The position numbers were made by a program, and so were the translations under genes. Source: an uncultured Bacteroidota bacterium (lineage in GTDB: Bacteria; Bacteroidota; Bacteroidia; Chitinophagales; Chitinophagaceae). Taken from it: a stretch of 6,131 nucleotides of DNA. The first letter of the stretch is position 1. Each line of letters opens with the position of its first letter. Location: contig CAMPKR010000155.1 in the NCBI GenBank assembly GCA_946887345.1, positions 1 through 6,131 of the forward strand. The letters are read 5' to 3'. The notes beneath the pieces were generated by a model that did no database searches, was not told the DNA's origin, and saw only the letters and a program-made list of their open reading frames with translations. Of the stretch, positions 1 to 6,025 are shown piece by piece.

Positions 1-1122
1 TTATTATACTCTTATAATAAAACGCAAATAACCTTTGGTGGTAGTGTGGCATTGTATGAAGGCAGGCACTACGGCTTCGTGAAATGGGCTCAATACAATA
101 TCCCAGCAGACTACAAATGGTATAGCCTTAACGCAAATAAAACTGACGTCAATTTTTATCTAAAGGCACAGCAGGATATTACAAAAGACCTGAGCCTTTT
201 TGCTGATATGCAATACCGTATAGTTGAGTATCAAATGAACGGCTTCAGAAAAAATCCTGCAATCAGCCATACGGTGAACTATGGTTTTTTCAATCCTAAG
301 GGCGGTATTAATTACATGCTGAGCAATAGCTCACGCCAACGACAGCGGGTATATGCATCAATAGCAGTCGCGAATAAAGAGCCGAACCGGGACGACTTCG
401 AAGCCTCTCCAACGCAGCTGCCTCGCCCGGAAAGACTGACCGATATAGAGGCAGGCTACGAGGCAAATGCACAGAAGTGGAGTGTTGCAGCCAACCTGTA
501 CTATATGATGTACAAAGATCAGCTGATACTTACCGGCAAGATAAACGATGTAGGCGCATACACCCGTATCAATGTACCGGAAAGCTACAGGGCTGGTATA
601 GAGTTGCAGGCTGCTGTTAGACCCGTATACTGGCTTGCCTTCAATGCGAATGCGACTTACTCGCAAAACAAGATCATAGATTTCACCGAATACCAGGATG
701 ACTACGATATGGGCGGACAGCTGGAGATAAAACACGGCACAACTGATATCGCCTTCTCGCCAAACATGGTAGCCGGTGGAGGCATTACGCTGAGTCCGCT
801 TCGCAATATGAAGCATGGCCAGGCTTTGGAAATGGACATTATGGGTAAATATGTTGGTCAGCAGTTCCTGGATAACACAAGCGACGATGCCAGGAGTATA
901 GCTGCCTACGGCCTGTGCGATGTGCGCCTGCGTTATTCCATCAAAATGAAGCCTTTCCGCGAGCTGGGTTTCAACATTATGCTGAATAATGTACTGAACA
1001 AAGAATACGAAAGCAACGGTTACACCTATAGTTACGTATACGGCGGTGCTACCACCACCCAGAATTTTTATTACCCACAGGCAGGCTTCAACTGGCTGGC
1101 GGGCATAAATATCAAGTGGTAG
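1..1122 (+). CDS. TonB-dependent outer-membrane receptor, 3' part (5' end outside window)
   Basis: The reading frame is open from base 1 to the TAG at 1120-1122, so the visible 373 residues are the C-terminal part of a longer protein; the GTG at 46 is internal. Alternating aromatic/polar beta-strand segments fill the sequence, as expected for the 22-strand barrel of a TonB-dependent receptor. Visible family signs are the ANKEPNRDDF strand-loop segment (370-399), the NNVLNKEYESNGY segment near 985-1023, and the final strand AGFNWLAGINIKW ending in an aromatic residue, the usual C-terminal signal for outer-membrane barrel insertion. The plug domain and TonB box are not in the window. Such receptors import siderophores, heme, cobalamin or oligosaccharides using TonB energy. 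The length and C-terminus look more like the siderophore/cobalamin type than SusC, but the substrate cannot be read here. A terminator follows 35 bases after the stop. Confidence 0.9.
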   Translation, partial: LLYSYNKTQITFGGSVALYEGRHYGFVKWAQYNIPADYKWYSLNANKTDVNFYLKAQQDITKDLSLFADMQYRIVEYQMNGFRKNPAISHTVNYGFFNPKGGINYMLSNSSRQRQRVYASIAVANKEPNRDDFEASPTQLPRPERLTDIEAGYEANAQKWSVAANLYYMMYKDQLILTGKINDVGAYTRINVPESYRAGIELQAAVRPVYWLAFNANATYSQNKIIDFTEYQDDYDMGGQLEIKHGTTDIAFSPNMVAGGGITLSPLRNMKHGQALEMDIMGKYVGQQFLDNTSDDARSIAAYGLCDVRLRYSIKMKPFRELGFNIMLNNVLNKEYESNGYTYSYVYGGATTTQNFYYPQAGFNWLAGINIKW

Positions 1123-1157
1123 TATTTCAAAAACTCATTGCATAAGGAGTCAACGCA

Positions 1158-1190
1158 AAAACGCCATCCCACTCCTGGGGATGGCGTTTT
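1158..1190 (+). terminator. Intrinsic terminator after the TonB-dependent receptor gene
   Basis: A perfect 13-bp stem is formed by 1158-1170 (AAAACGCCATCCC) and 1178-1190 (GGGATGGCGTTTT), with a 7-base loop. The 3' arm ends in four T and the 5' arm begins with A, so it could also stop minus-strand transcription. It lies 35 bases after the receptor stop codon and separates that gene from the metallopeptidase gene. Confidence 0.88.
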
Positions 1191-1252
1191 GTCATGTTTG
1201 CACTCCTGGAATTGTTAACTAATTTTAAAGAATGCCAATGTGAGGCTTAGTT

Positions 1253-1260
1253 TATCTTTG
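1253..1260 (+). promoter_or_regulatory. Bacteroidota-type -7 box (TATCTTTG) for the metallopeptidase gene
   Basis: TATCTTTG matches the Bacteroidota -7 consensus TAnnTTTG exactly and lies 72 bases before the ATG at 1333, after the upstream terminator. I see no convincing TTG -33 box at the usual distance; the T-rich stretch at 1222-1227 is the nearest candidate. Transcription would start around 1266, giving a leader of about 65 bases. The rest of the 1191-1332 interval holds only AT-rich sequence, including the short palindrome TTGATCAA at 1306-1313. Confidence 0.55.
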
Positions 1261-1332
1261 TAGAACTGACAATTTAACATTGGTAGGCAATTTGATAGAT
1301 AAGTATTGATCAATAAAAAGGAAAAATAGAAT

Positions 1333-2034
1333 ATGGGAGCTTATATGGGATATATGGTACTTGCCGGTATACTGATGTTGATCGGTATGGTGGTAAGTGG
1401 TCGCCTGAAAAGTAAATTTCACGAGTATTCACAGATACCGCTTGATTCAGGCCTGAGTGGCAAGGAAGTAGCCGAGCGTATGCTGCGTGAGAACAATATT
1501 AATGATGTGCAGGTGGTATCAGTAGGCGGATTTCTGTCTGATCACTACAATCCTCAGAATAAAACGGTGAACTTAAGCCCGGACGTTTATGCCGGGCGCA
1601 GTATATCCGCGGCGGCTGTGGCTGCGCACGAATGTGGACACGCCGTGCAGCACGCGACAGCTTACAGCATGTTGCAGTTTCGAAGTGCTTTGGTACCCGT
1701 TGTAACAATTACAACCAATTTGTCGCAGTGGATAATACTGGCTGGTCTTGGCGTACTGGGTTTTGGTATAGCCAACCAGACATTGCTATTAGTAGGTATC
1801 GTTTTATTTGCCTTTTCAACTTTGTTTTCCCTGGTAACGCTGCCGGTAGAGTATGACGCCAGCGCCCGTGCACTTAGGTGGATGGAAAACACTGGCCTTA
1901 CCAGCCGTCGTGAACACGACCAGGCCGCTGATGCCCTGAAATGGGCGGCACGCACCTACCTGGTGGCTGCCATCAGCTCTATAGCTACGTTGGTGTACTA
2001 TATACTCATATTCACTAACCGCAGCAGGGACTAG
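1333..2034 (+). CDS. YugP-type membrane zinc metallopeptidase
   Basis: The 233-residue product matches the putative neutral zinc metallopeptidase family of Bacillus YugP (Pfam Zn_peptidase_2). An N-terminal membrane segment spans about residues 5-22. The soluble stretch after it carries the catalytic motif HECGH (residues 99-103; DNA 1627-1641), with two zinc-binding histidines and the catalytic glutamate. Two hydrophobic segments follow (about 119-144 and 150-170), then PVEYDAS (171-177), whose Glu173 is the likely third zinc ligand by analogy with related peptidases. A last membrane segment spans about 206-228. The length is normal for the family. The start ATG at 1333 is preceded by AAAGGA (1317-1322), a modest ribosome-binding site at 10 bases; an ATG at 1345 is a weaker alternative. 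The gene has its own promoter box and terminator, so it is probably monocistronic. The physiological substrate is unknown; membrane-protein turnover is only a guess. Confidence 0.9.
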   Translation: MGAYMGYMVLAGILMLIGMVVSGRLKSKFHEYSQIPLDSGLSGKEVAERMLRENNINDVQVVSVGGFLSDHYNPQNKTVNLSPDVYAGRSISAAAVAAHECGHAVQHATAYSMLQFRSALVPVVTITTNLSQWIILAGLGVLGFGIANQTLLLVGIVLFAFSTLFSLVTLPVEYDASARALRWMENTGLTSRREHDQAADALKWAARTYLVAAISSIATLVYYILIFTNRSRD

Positions 2035-2051
2035 TAAACTAAAGAAATACT

Positions 2052-2091
2052 GGGCTTATTGGCACATATAAAAAGCCGGTAAGCCCTTTTT
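2052..2091 (+). terminator. Intrinsic terminator after the metallopeptidase gene
   Basis: Bases 2052-2063 (GGGCTTATTGGC) pair with 2075-2086 (GCCGGTAAGCCC) as a 12-bp stem with two G-T wobbles and an 11-base A/T-rich loop. Five T follow at 2087-2091. It begins 17 bases after the stop codon of the metallopeptidase gene. Confidence 0.8.
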
Positions 2092-2092
2092 A

Positions 2093-2112
2093 ATACCCAT
2101 TTTGGAGGGTAT
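2093..2112. promoter_or_regulatory. Operator-like inverted repeat upstream of the CstB-like gene
   Basis: ATACCC (2093-2098) and GGGTAT (2107-2112) form a perfect 6-bp inverted repeat with an 8-base spacer. The arm centres are about 14 bases apart. The repeat ends six bases before the TACCTTTG box and covers the place where a -33 element would lie. That position suits a repressor or activator site. No regulator gene is present nearby, and the repeat is short enough to be chance. Confidence 0.3.
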
Positions 2113-2126
2113 AATTTGTACCTTTG
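2100..2126 (+). promoter_or_regulatory. Bacteroidota-type promoter for the CstB-like gene
   Basis: TACCTTTG at 2119-2126 fits the TAnnTTTG -7 consensus. TTTTG at 2100-2104 could serve as the -33 element, but its 14-base spacing to the -7 box is shorter than usual. Transcription would start near 2132, leaving a leader of about 25 bases before the ATG at 2158. No Shine-Dalgarno sequence is apparent, as is common in this phylum. Confidence 0.55.
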
Positions 2127-2157
2127 CAGAATATTTATTCACTGAATTCTGAAGTAA

Positions 2158-3558
2158 ATGCACGTAGAACAATTATATACTAACTGCCTGAGCGAGGCGG
2201 CATATTTTATAGCCAGTGATGGTGAAGCAGCCGTTATAGATCCCCTTCGTGATGTGGAAGTGTACCTGGAGAAGGCAGAAGAAATGGGCGTGAAGATCAA
2301 GTACATTTTTGAAACGCATTTTCACGCTGATTTTGTGAGCGGTCACCTGGAGCTCGCTAAGAAGACAGGCGCGCCCATTGTTTACGGTCCGCAAACGAAG
2401 GCTAATTTCCCGATACTCCTGGCAACAGATGGCGAAGAATTCAGCATAGGCAAACTGAAGCTGAAAGCAATGCACACACCGGGTCATACGTTAGAAAGTA
2501 CTTGTTACGTATTGAATGATGAGAACGGTGCACCATACTGCGTGTTTACTGGCGATACACTATTTGTAGGCGATGTAGGCCGTCCTGATCTGTTCAGCGG
2601 CAACATGACCAAAGAAGAGCTGGCCTCAATGATGTATGATTCGCTGCAAAAGGTGAAAGAACTCCCGGGTAATGTGATAGTATATCCTGCACACGGCCCC
2701 GGTTCATCTTGCGGAAAGAATTTAGGCCCTGAAACATTCAGTACTATAGCTGCGCAAAAAGAAAACAACTATGCGTTGCAGGATATGGAGCGCGAGGAAT
2801 TTGTGAAAGCGGTTACGTCGGGACTCTCAACACCTCCTGCGTATTTTCCTATCAATGCACGCATCAATAAGGAAGGCTACACTACGATGGATGAAGTAAT
2901 GGAAACGGCTATGCAGCCACTGAGCGTTGAAGAGTTCAAATCGAAAGTAGAAGACGGTGCATGGATACTGGATACGCGTCCTGCTACTGTGTTCACACTC
3001 GCATTCGTGCCCGATTCCATAAGCATTGGTCTCGATGGCCGTTTTGCAGAATGGGCAGGCAGTTTGTTGCCTTATCATCAACCCTTGGTTCTTGTAGCCG
3101 AGGCCGGTAAGGAACAGGAGAGCATCATTCGCCTCGCTCGTGTAGGTATCGATAACGTACAAGGCTACCTGGAAGGTGGCGTAGAAGCGTGGAAGGCCGC
3201 CGGTGAAGAGATAGATATGATCATAGACATAGAAGCCGATGAACTGGCTATGGACATACCTCATGACCACAAGCTGGAAGTGATAGATGTGCGCAAGACG
3301 ACCGAGTTTGATGGCGGACATGTGAAAGGTGCCGTCAATGTGCCTCTCGACACACTGACAGACGTAGCCAATATAGCTGCTGTTGATATGGACAACAATC
3401 TATACATACACTGTGCAGGTGGTTACCGCTCAGTGATTGCTGCCTCACTGTTCAAACGCCAGGGTTATGATAATCTCCGGAATGTACTGGGCGGCTTTGC
3501 TAAAATGAAGCAGGTAAAAAGTATGCCAATCGTTACGCCGAAAGCTCATGGCGTTTAG
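2158..3558 (+). CDS. CstB-like persulfide dioxygenase with two rhodanese domains
   Basis: This 466-residue protein has three domains. Residues 1 to about 245 are a metallo-beta-lactamase fold of the ETHE1/persulfide dioxygenase group, with THFHAD (53-58), TPGHT (107-111), TGDTLF (131-136) and AHGPGSSCG (178-186). By alignment with ETHE1, the mononuclear iron ligands should be His54, His110 and Asp133. Phe59 replaces the last His of the usual HxHxDH motif, consistent with loss of the second metal site. Residues about 256-350 form a rhodanese-like domain without a cysteine at the active position (around Ala314/Glu315). Residues about 355-456 form a second rhodanese domain with the loop HCAGGYRS, catalytic Cys419. 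Length and order match staphylococcal CstB, which oxidises low-molecular-weight persulfides with O2 and transfers sulfane sulfur to yield thiosulfate. The role here is inferred, and the enzyme is probably cytoplasmic because no signal peptide is visible. No sulfide:quinone reductase or CstR gene is adjacent. Confidence 0.88.
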   Translation: MHVEQLYTNCLSEAAYFIASDGEAAVIDPLRDVEVYLEKAEEMGVKIKYIFETHFHADFVSGHLELAKKTGAPIVYGPQTKANFPILLATDGEEFSIGKLKLKAMHTPGHTLESTCYVLNDENGAPYCVFTGDTLFVGDVGRPDLFSGNMTKEELASMMYDSLQKVKELPGNVIVYPAHGPGSSCGKNLGPETFSTIAAQKENNYALQDMEREEFVKAVTSGLSTPPAYFPINARINKEGYTTMDEVMETAMQPLSVEEFKSKVEDGAWILDTRPATVFTLAFVPDSISIGLDGRFAEWAGSLLPYHQPLVLVAEAGKEQESIIRLARVGIDNVQGYLEGGVEAWKAAGEEIDMIIDIEADELAMDIPHDHKLEVIDVRKTTEFDGGHVKGAVNVPLDTLTDVANIAAVDMDNNLYIHCAGGYRSVIAASLFKRQGYDNLRNVLGGFAKMKQVKSMPIVTPKAHGV

Positions 3559-3573
3559 CGAAAGCGATGTATA

Positions 3574-3615
3574 AAAAAGAAGAAGCCCTTACCTTGGTAA
3601 GGGCTTCTTCTTTTT
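3574..3615. terminator. Bidirectional terminator between convergent CstB-like and lipoprotein genes
   Basis: Bases 3574-3593 and 3596-3615 are perfect 20-base complements. The central CTTG probably forms a tetraloop, leaving a 19-bp stem with core GCCCTTACC/GGTAAGGGC. It is flanked by A on the left and T on the right, so each strand ends in a U run. It starts 15 bases after the stop of the plus-strand gene. Its right arm includes the first two bases of the complement of the lipoprotein stop codon (3614-3616). It can therefore terminate both the CstB-like transcript and the murA-operon transcript. Confidence 0.92.
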
Positions 3616-3778
3616 ACTGATCCGCCGTTATTGTATCTGTTTTCTGTTCCGTGGAGTCTTCGTCCATCAGGTCATATAGATGTCCCCCAGCCGCGCCGGG
3701 CACTACTTTCGGTGCCGGGCTTCCGCCGCAACTACCTAGCGTAATTGCAAAAACAAGGATGATTAATTTCAGTTTCAT
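3614..3778 (-). CDS. Small lipoprotein (54 aa), translationally coupled to murA
   Basis: Reading the minus strand from the ATG at 3778-3776 to the TAA at 3616-3614 gives a 54-residue protein starting MKLKLIILVFAITLGSCGGS. It has a lysine-containing n-region, a hydrophobic core of about 11 residues and the lipobox LGSC, so signal peptidase II should cut before Cys17. The mature 38 residues are Pro/Gly/Ala-rich, then acidic and Thr-rich, with no recognisable domain. No acidic cluster follows the Cys directly, so the Bacteroidota surface-export signal is not evident and a periplasm-facing lipoprotein is more likely. The ATG overlaps the murA TGA as ATGA, typical of translational coupling; no separate ribosome-binding site is visible. 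The terminator hairpin begins at its stop codon. The function is unknown; position suggests, but does not show, an envelope-related role. Confidence 0.75.
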   Translation of the reverse strand: MKLKLIILVFAITLGSCGGSPAPKVVPGAAGGHLYDLMDEDSTEQKTDTITADQ

Positions 3779-5085
3779 TGTTCTACACGTTTTATATCTG
3801 CACCAAGTGCTATAAGGCGTTCGTCAATATTTTCATAACCACGATCTATCTGGTCTATGTTCTGGATAATGCTTTTCCCTTGGGCAGAGAGTGCGGCTAT
3901 CAGCAGGGCCACACCCGCGCGTATATCAGGAGATACCATTGTTATGCCCCTGAGCAAAACCTGTCTGTCCAGCCCTATCACCACGGCACGGTGCGGATCG
4001 CACAATACTATCTGTGCGCCCATTTCTATTAATTTATCCACGAAGAACAAGCGGCTTTCAAACATTTTCTGGTGTACCAGCACCGTGCCTTTTGCCTGTG
4101 TGGCTACCACTAGTACTATACTAAGCAGGTCCGGAGTGAAGCCCGGCCAGGGATGATCATATACTGTAAGAAGCCCGCCATCTATGAATTTGTGTATGCG
4201 GTAAGATTCCTGTGCAGGAATATGGATGTCGTTGCCGGATATTTGCAGGTTGATACCCAGTCGCAGAAATGTTTCAGGTATAATGCCGAGTTGGGCTACA
4301 TCGGCGTTCTTGATCGTGATCTCGCTTTTGGTCATTGCAGCCATGCCGATAAAAGAACCAACTTCGATCATATCTGCCAGCAGCCTGTGATTGCAACCAC
4401 TTAGCTTTTCAACTCCTTCCACGATCAGGAAATTGGAGCCTATACCGGTGATGTGCGCTCCCATGCTGTTCAGCATTTTGCAAAGCTGTTGTACATATGG
4501 TTCGCATGCTGCGTTATATATAGTAGTAACACCTGGTGTAAGAGCAGCAGCCATTATAATATTGGCAGTACCTGTTACCGAAGGCTCTTCCATCAGTATG
4601 TGGGCTCCGTTCATAGCTGCACCATCCAGCGTAAAAAGGTTTTCTTCCGCGTCATAATCGAATTTCACACCCAGGCTTTCAAAGCCCCTTATGTGCGTAT
4701 CAAGCCTGCGACGGCCTATTTTATCGCCGCCGGGCTGGGGTATATGTGCTCTGCGGTAGCGAGCCAGCAGCGGACCAGCCAGCATTACCGCACCACGCAG
4801 CTTCCCTGATTTCTTTTTAAAGTTCTTATCAATGAAAAAATCAGGGTTCACATCATCTGCTTGCAGAATCACGGTTCCGTGTTCCGGCCGCGATACTTTC
4901 ACGCCCATATCTGCCAGTAGTTCTATCAGTGTGTTCACATCCAGTATGGAAGGAACGTTAGTATAAGTTATCGGTTCAGAAGTGAGCAATGCCGCGCATA
5001 GTACCTGCAGGGCCTCGTTCTTGGCGCCCTGGGGAATGATAGTGCCGCTAAGCGGGCGGCCACCGCGTATCTCGAATGCGCTCAT
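3775..5085 (-). CDS. murA: UDP-N-acetylglucosamine 1-carboxyvinyltransferase (MurA)
   Basis: MurA transfers enolpyruvate from phosphoenolpyruvate to UDP-GlcNAc, the first committed cytoplasmic step of peptidoglycan synthesis. The 436-residue product has normal family length and covers the whole EPSP-synthase-like fold. Visible landmarks are GAKNEALQ (20-27; Lys22 and Asn23 bind substrate), KLRGA (95-99, Arg97), the flexible loop PGGDKIGRRR (118-127), FTPDL (316-320; Asp319 corresponds to the catalytic Asp305 of E. coli), MFESR (341-345), PDIRAG (386-391, Arg389) and DRGYENIDERL (414-424). The loop residue that is Cys115 in E. coli is Asp121 here (DNA 4723-4725), a change known to give fosfomycin insensitivity in other bacteria. 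The start ATG at 5085-5083 lies 12 bases after the DUF4290 stop; the downstream lipoprotein gene overlaps by four bases. The three genes probably form one transcription unit. Confidence 0.96.
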   Translation of the reverse strand: MSAFEIRGGRPLSGTIIPQGAKNEALQVLCAALLTSEPITYTNVPSILDVNTLIELLADMGVKVSRPEHGTVILQADDVNPDFFIDKNFKKKSGKLRGAVMLAGPLLARYRRAHIPQPGGDKIGRRRLDTHIRGFESLGVKFDYDAEENLFTLDGAAMNGAHILMEEPSVTGTANIIMAAALTPGVTTIYNAACEPYVQQLCKMLNSMGAHITGIGSNFLIVEGVEKLSGCNHRLLADMIEVGSFIGMAAMTKSEITIKNADVAQLGIIPETFLRLGINLQISGNDIHIPAQESYRIHKFIDGGLLTVYDHPWPGFTPDLLSIVLVVATQAKGTVLVHQKMFESRLFFVDKLIEMGAQIVLCDPHRAVVIGLDRQVLLRGITMVSPDIRAGVALLIAALSAQGKSIIQNIDQIDRGYENIDERLIALGADIKRVEQ

Positions 5086-5097
5086 ATGGTTTGCGGC

Positions 5098-5790
5098 CTA
5101 TTTGTTTTTATTCTTGTATTTATTACGGTTCTTGTTGTAGCCGCCGCCACCACCGCTGTTACCATAGTTGCGGTTACCGCCTTGTCCACCTTTAAAGTTG
5201 CGGTTACCTCCGCCTCTGTTATTGTTGTTGCCTTGTTTAAAGTTACGATTGTCAAAATGAACTTTAAATCCTCCGGTTTCATATTGTAGTAAACCGTTCG
5301 ATAGCAGCGACAGTTCATTTTTTATCATGTCGTCGTGCACAGGTTCGCGGTGCCAGTTGGTATATGCCAGCTTCATATAGTAGCCGATGGCCTGTGTAAG
5401 TCCCTGGCGTTTTTCCGGGTCCTGCTCTGCCATAGCTTTTCCCAGCAGGTTTTCCAGGTTAATACCCAGGTGACGGTTCGATATCTTCTTCTGCGGATAA
5501 GGCAATACTTCGGGCTTTTGAAAGACCTCTTCCCTTGTAGGCATAGGATACGGCGAGTCCACATCCAGCTGGAAATCCGTCATCTGGTACAGGTGGTCCC
5601 AGAGCTTATGTTTGTAATCCTCTATCACCTTCAGGTGCGGGTTTAGCGTACCCATCAGTTCTATCACTGCTTCTGCATTACGCAGGCGGGTAGCCCTGTC
5701 CTCAATGGTCAGCAGGTACTCTACCATCCGCTGCACGTTTCTTCCGTATTCTGGCATCAGCAGTTTGCTGCGCGTAGTATTATATTCCAT
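5098..5790 (-). CDS. DUF4290 protein with basic Gly/Asn/Arg-rich C-terminal tail
   Basis: The 230-residue product matches DUF4290, a family confined largely to Bacteroidota and commonly found beside murA; its biochemical role is unknown to me. Residues 1 to about 178 look soluble and mostly helical (start MEYNTTRSKLLMPEYGRNVQ; later NPHLKVIEDYKHKLWDHLYQM and the NWHREPVHDDMI segment). There is no signal peptide or membrane segment, so it is probably cytoplasmic. Residues 181-230 (DNA 5101-5250) change sharply to low complexity: about 16 Asn, 14 Gly, 5 Arg and 7 Lys with no acidic residue, including NRNFK, GGNRNF/Y and a five-Gly run. Such tails often bind RNA, but that is inference. The ATG at 5790-5788 follows the A-rich sequence AAAACAA without a Shine-Dalgarno motif. 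It is the first gene of the probable DUF4290-murA-lipoprotein operon. Confidence 0.88.
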   Translation of the reverse strand: MEYNTTRSKLLMPEYGRNVQRMVEYLLTIEDRATRLRNAEAVIELMGTLNPHLKVIEDYKHKLWDHLYQMTDFQLDVDSPYPMPTREEVFQKPEVLPYPQKKISNRHLGINLENLLGKAMAEQDPEKRQGLTQAIGYYMKLAYTNWHREPVHDDMIKNELSLLSNGLLQYETGGFKVHFDNRNFKQGNNNNRGGGNRNFKGGQGGNRNYGNSGGGGGYNKNRNKYKNKNK

Positions 5791-5922
5791 TTGTTTTAAA
5801 AACTTATTGATAAAAAATAAAAGCTAAAAGGATCATGCCCTATGCTTCATTAAATGCGCGTAGAAAATTGAAAGATGCACGTATCTGCCGTGGAGAGTTG
5901 GCCGAATATTGCTGTGGTTACG
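5791..5922 (-). other. Probable untranslated leader of the DUF4290-murA operon
   Basis: If transcription starts a few bases after the -7 box at 5936-5929, the leader is about 130 nt. Its distal part (near 5791-5832) is very A/U-rich. I found no strong hairpin and no riboswitch that I recognise. On the minus strand it contains one five-codon start-to-stop stretch (MKHRA, near 5836-5853), which could be chance. Confidence 0.3.
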
Positions 5923-5928
5923 CTTTTG

Positions 5929-5936
5929 CAAATATA
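5929..5936 (-). promoter_or_regulatory. Bacteroidota-type -7 box (TATATTTG) for the DUF4290-murA operon
   Basis: On the minus strand, 5936 to 5929 reads TATATTTG, an exact match to TAnnTTTG. It lies between the terminator of the upstream gene (5974-6002) and the DUF4290 start, which is where the operon promoter is expected. No clear TTG -33 element stands at the normal distance; the nearest TTGG (5971-5968) is too far away. Confidence 0.5.
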
Positions 5937-5973
5937 AGGATAGTTTTGATGAATATAGTGCATTGTACCAACA

Positions 5974-6002
5974 AAAAAGCCCCGGCGTAGCCTGGGCTTT
6001 TT
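5974..6002 (-). terminator. Intrinsic terminator after the T9SS-secreted protein gene
   Basis: AAAAAGCCC (5974-5982) pairs with GGGCTTTTT (5994-6002). Inside, GGC (5984-5986) pairs with GCC (5990-5992) around a C/T mismatch and a GTA loop. On the minus strand the hairpin ends in a run of six U (5978-5973). It lies 23 bases after the stop codon of the partial gene at the right edge and insulates it from the murA operon promoter. Confidence 0.85.
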
Positions 6003-6025
6003 ATAAAAAAATATAGTTTTTCGAT

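Noticed and set aside
358..816. A 152-codon minus-strand open frame inside the TonB-dependent receptor gene
   Set aside because: It lies wholly opposite a well-supported gene, shows no family features and has no promoter or ribosome-binding site; it is a shadow frame.
46..1122. A complete gene starting at the GTG at 46
   Set aside because: The frame is open without a stop back to base 1 and the residues before the GTG continue the same beta-strand pattern, so the gene extends beyond the left edge.
2827..3321. A 164-codon minus-strand open frame inside the CstB-like gene
   Set aside because: It lies opposite conserved rhodanese domains, and its translation resembles no family I know.
3778..4809. 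Several plus-strand open frames of 83-118 codons opposite murA
   Set aside because: All are antisense to murA, overlap one another and have Cys/Tyr-rich translations without domains.
5166..5208. Direct repeat AGTTGCGGTTACC at 5166-5178 and 5196-5208, checked as a possible CRISPR or other repeat array
   Set aside because: There are only two exact copies, in phase with the codons for the repeated GNRN unit of the DUF4290 tail; this is a protein-level repeat.
5086..5289. A plus-strand hydrophobic Val/Ala/Thr-rich frame resembling a small membrane protein
   Set aside because: It is the complement of the Asn/Gly-codon-rich tail of the DUF4290 gene; antisense of AAC/GGT codons naturally gives Val, Thr and Ala.
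5875..5937. A 20-codon plus-strand frame starting MHVSAVES upstream of the murA operon
   Set aside because: It is antisense to the proposed leader, has no promoter box or clear ribosome-binding site, and is short enough to occur by chance.
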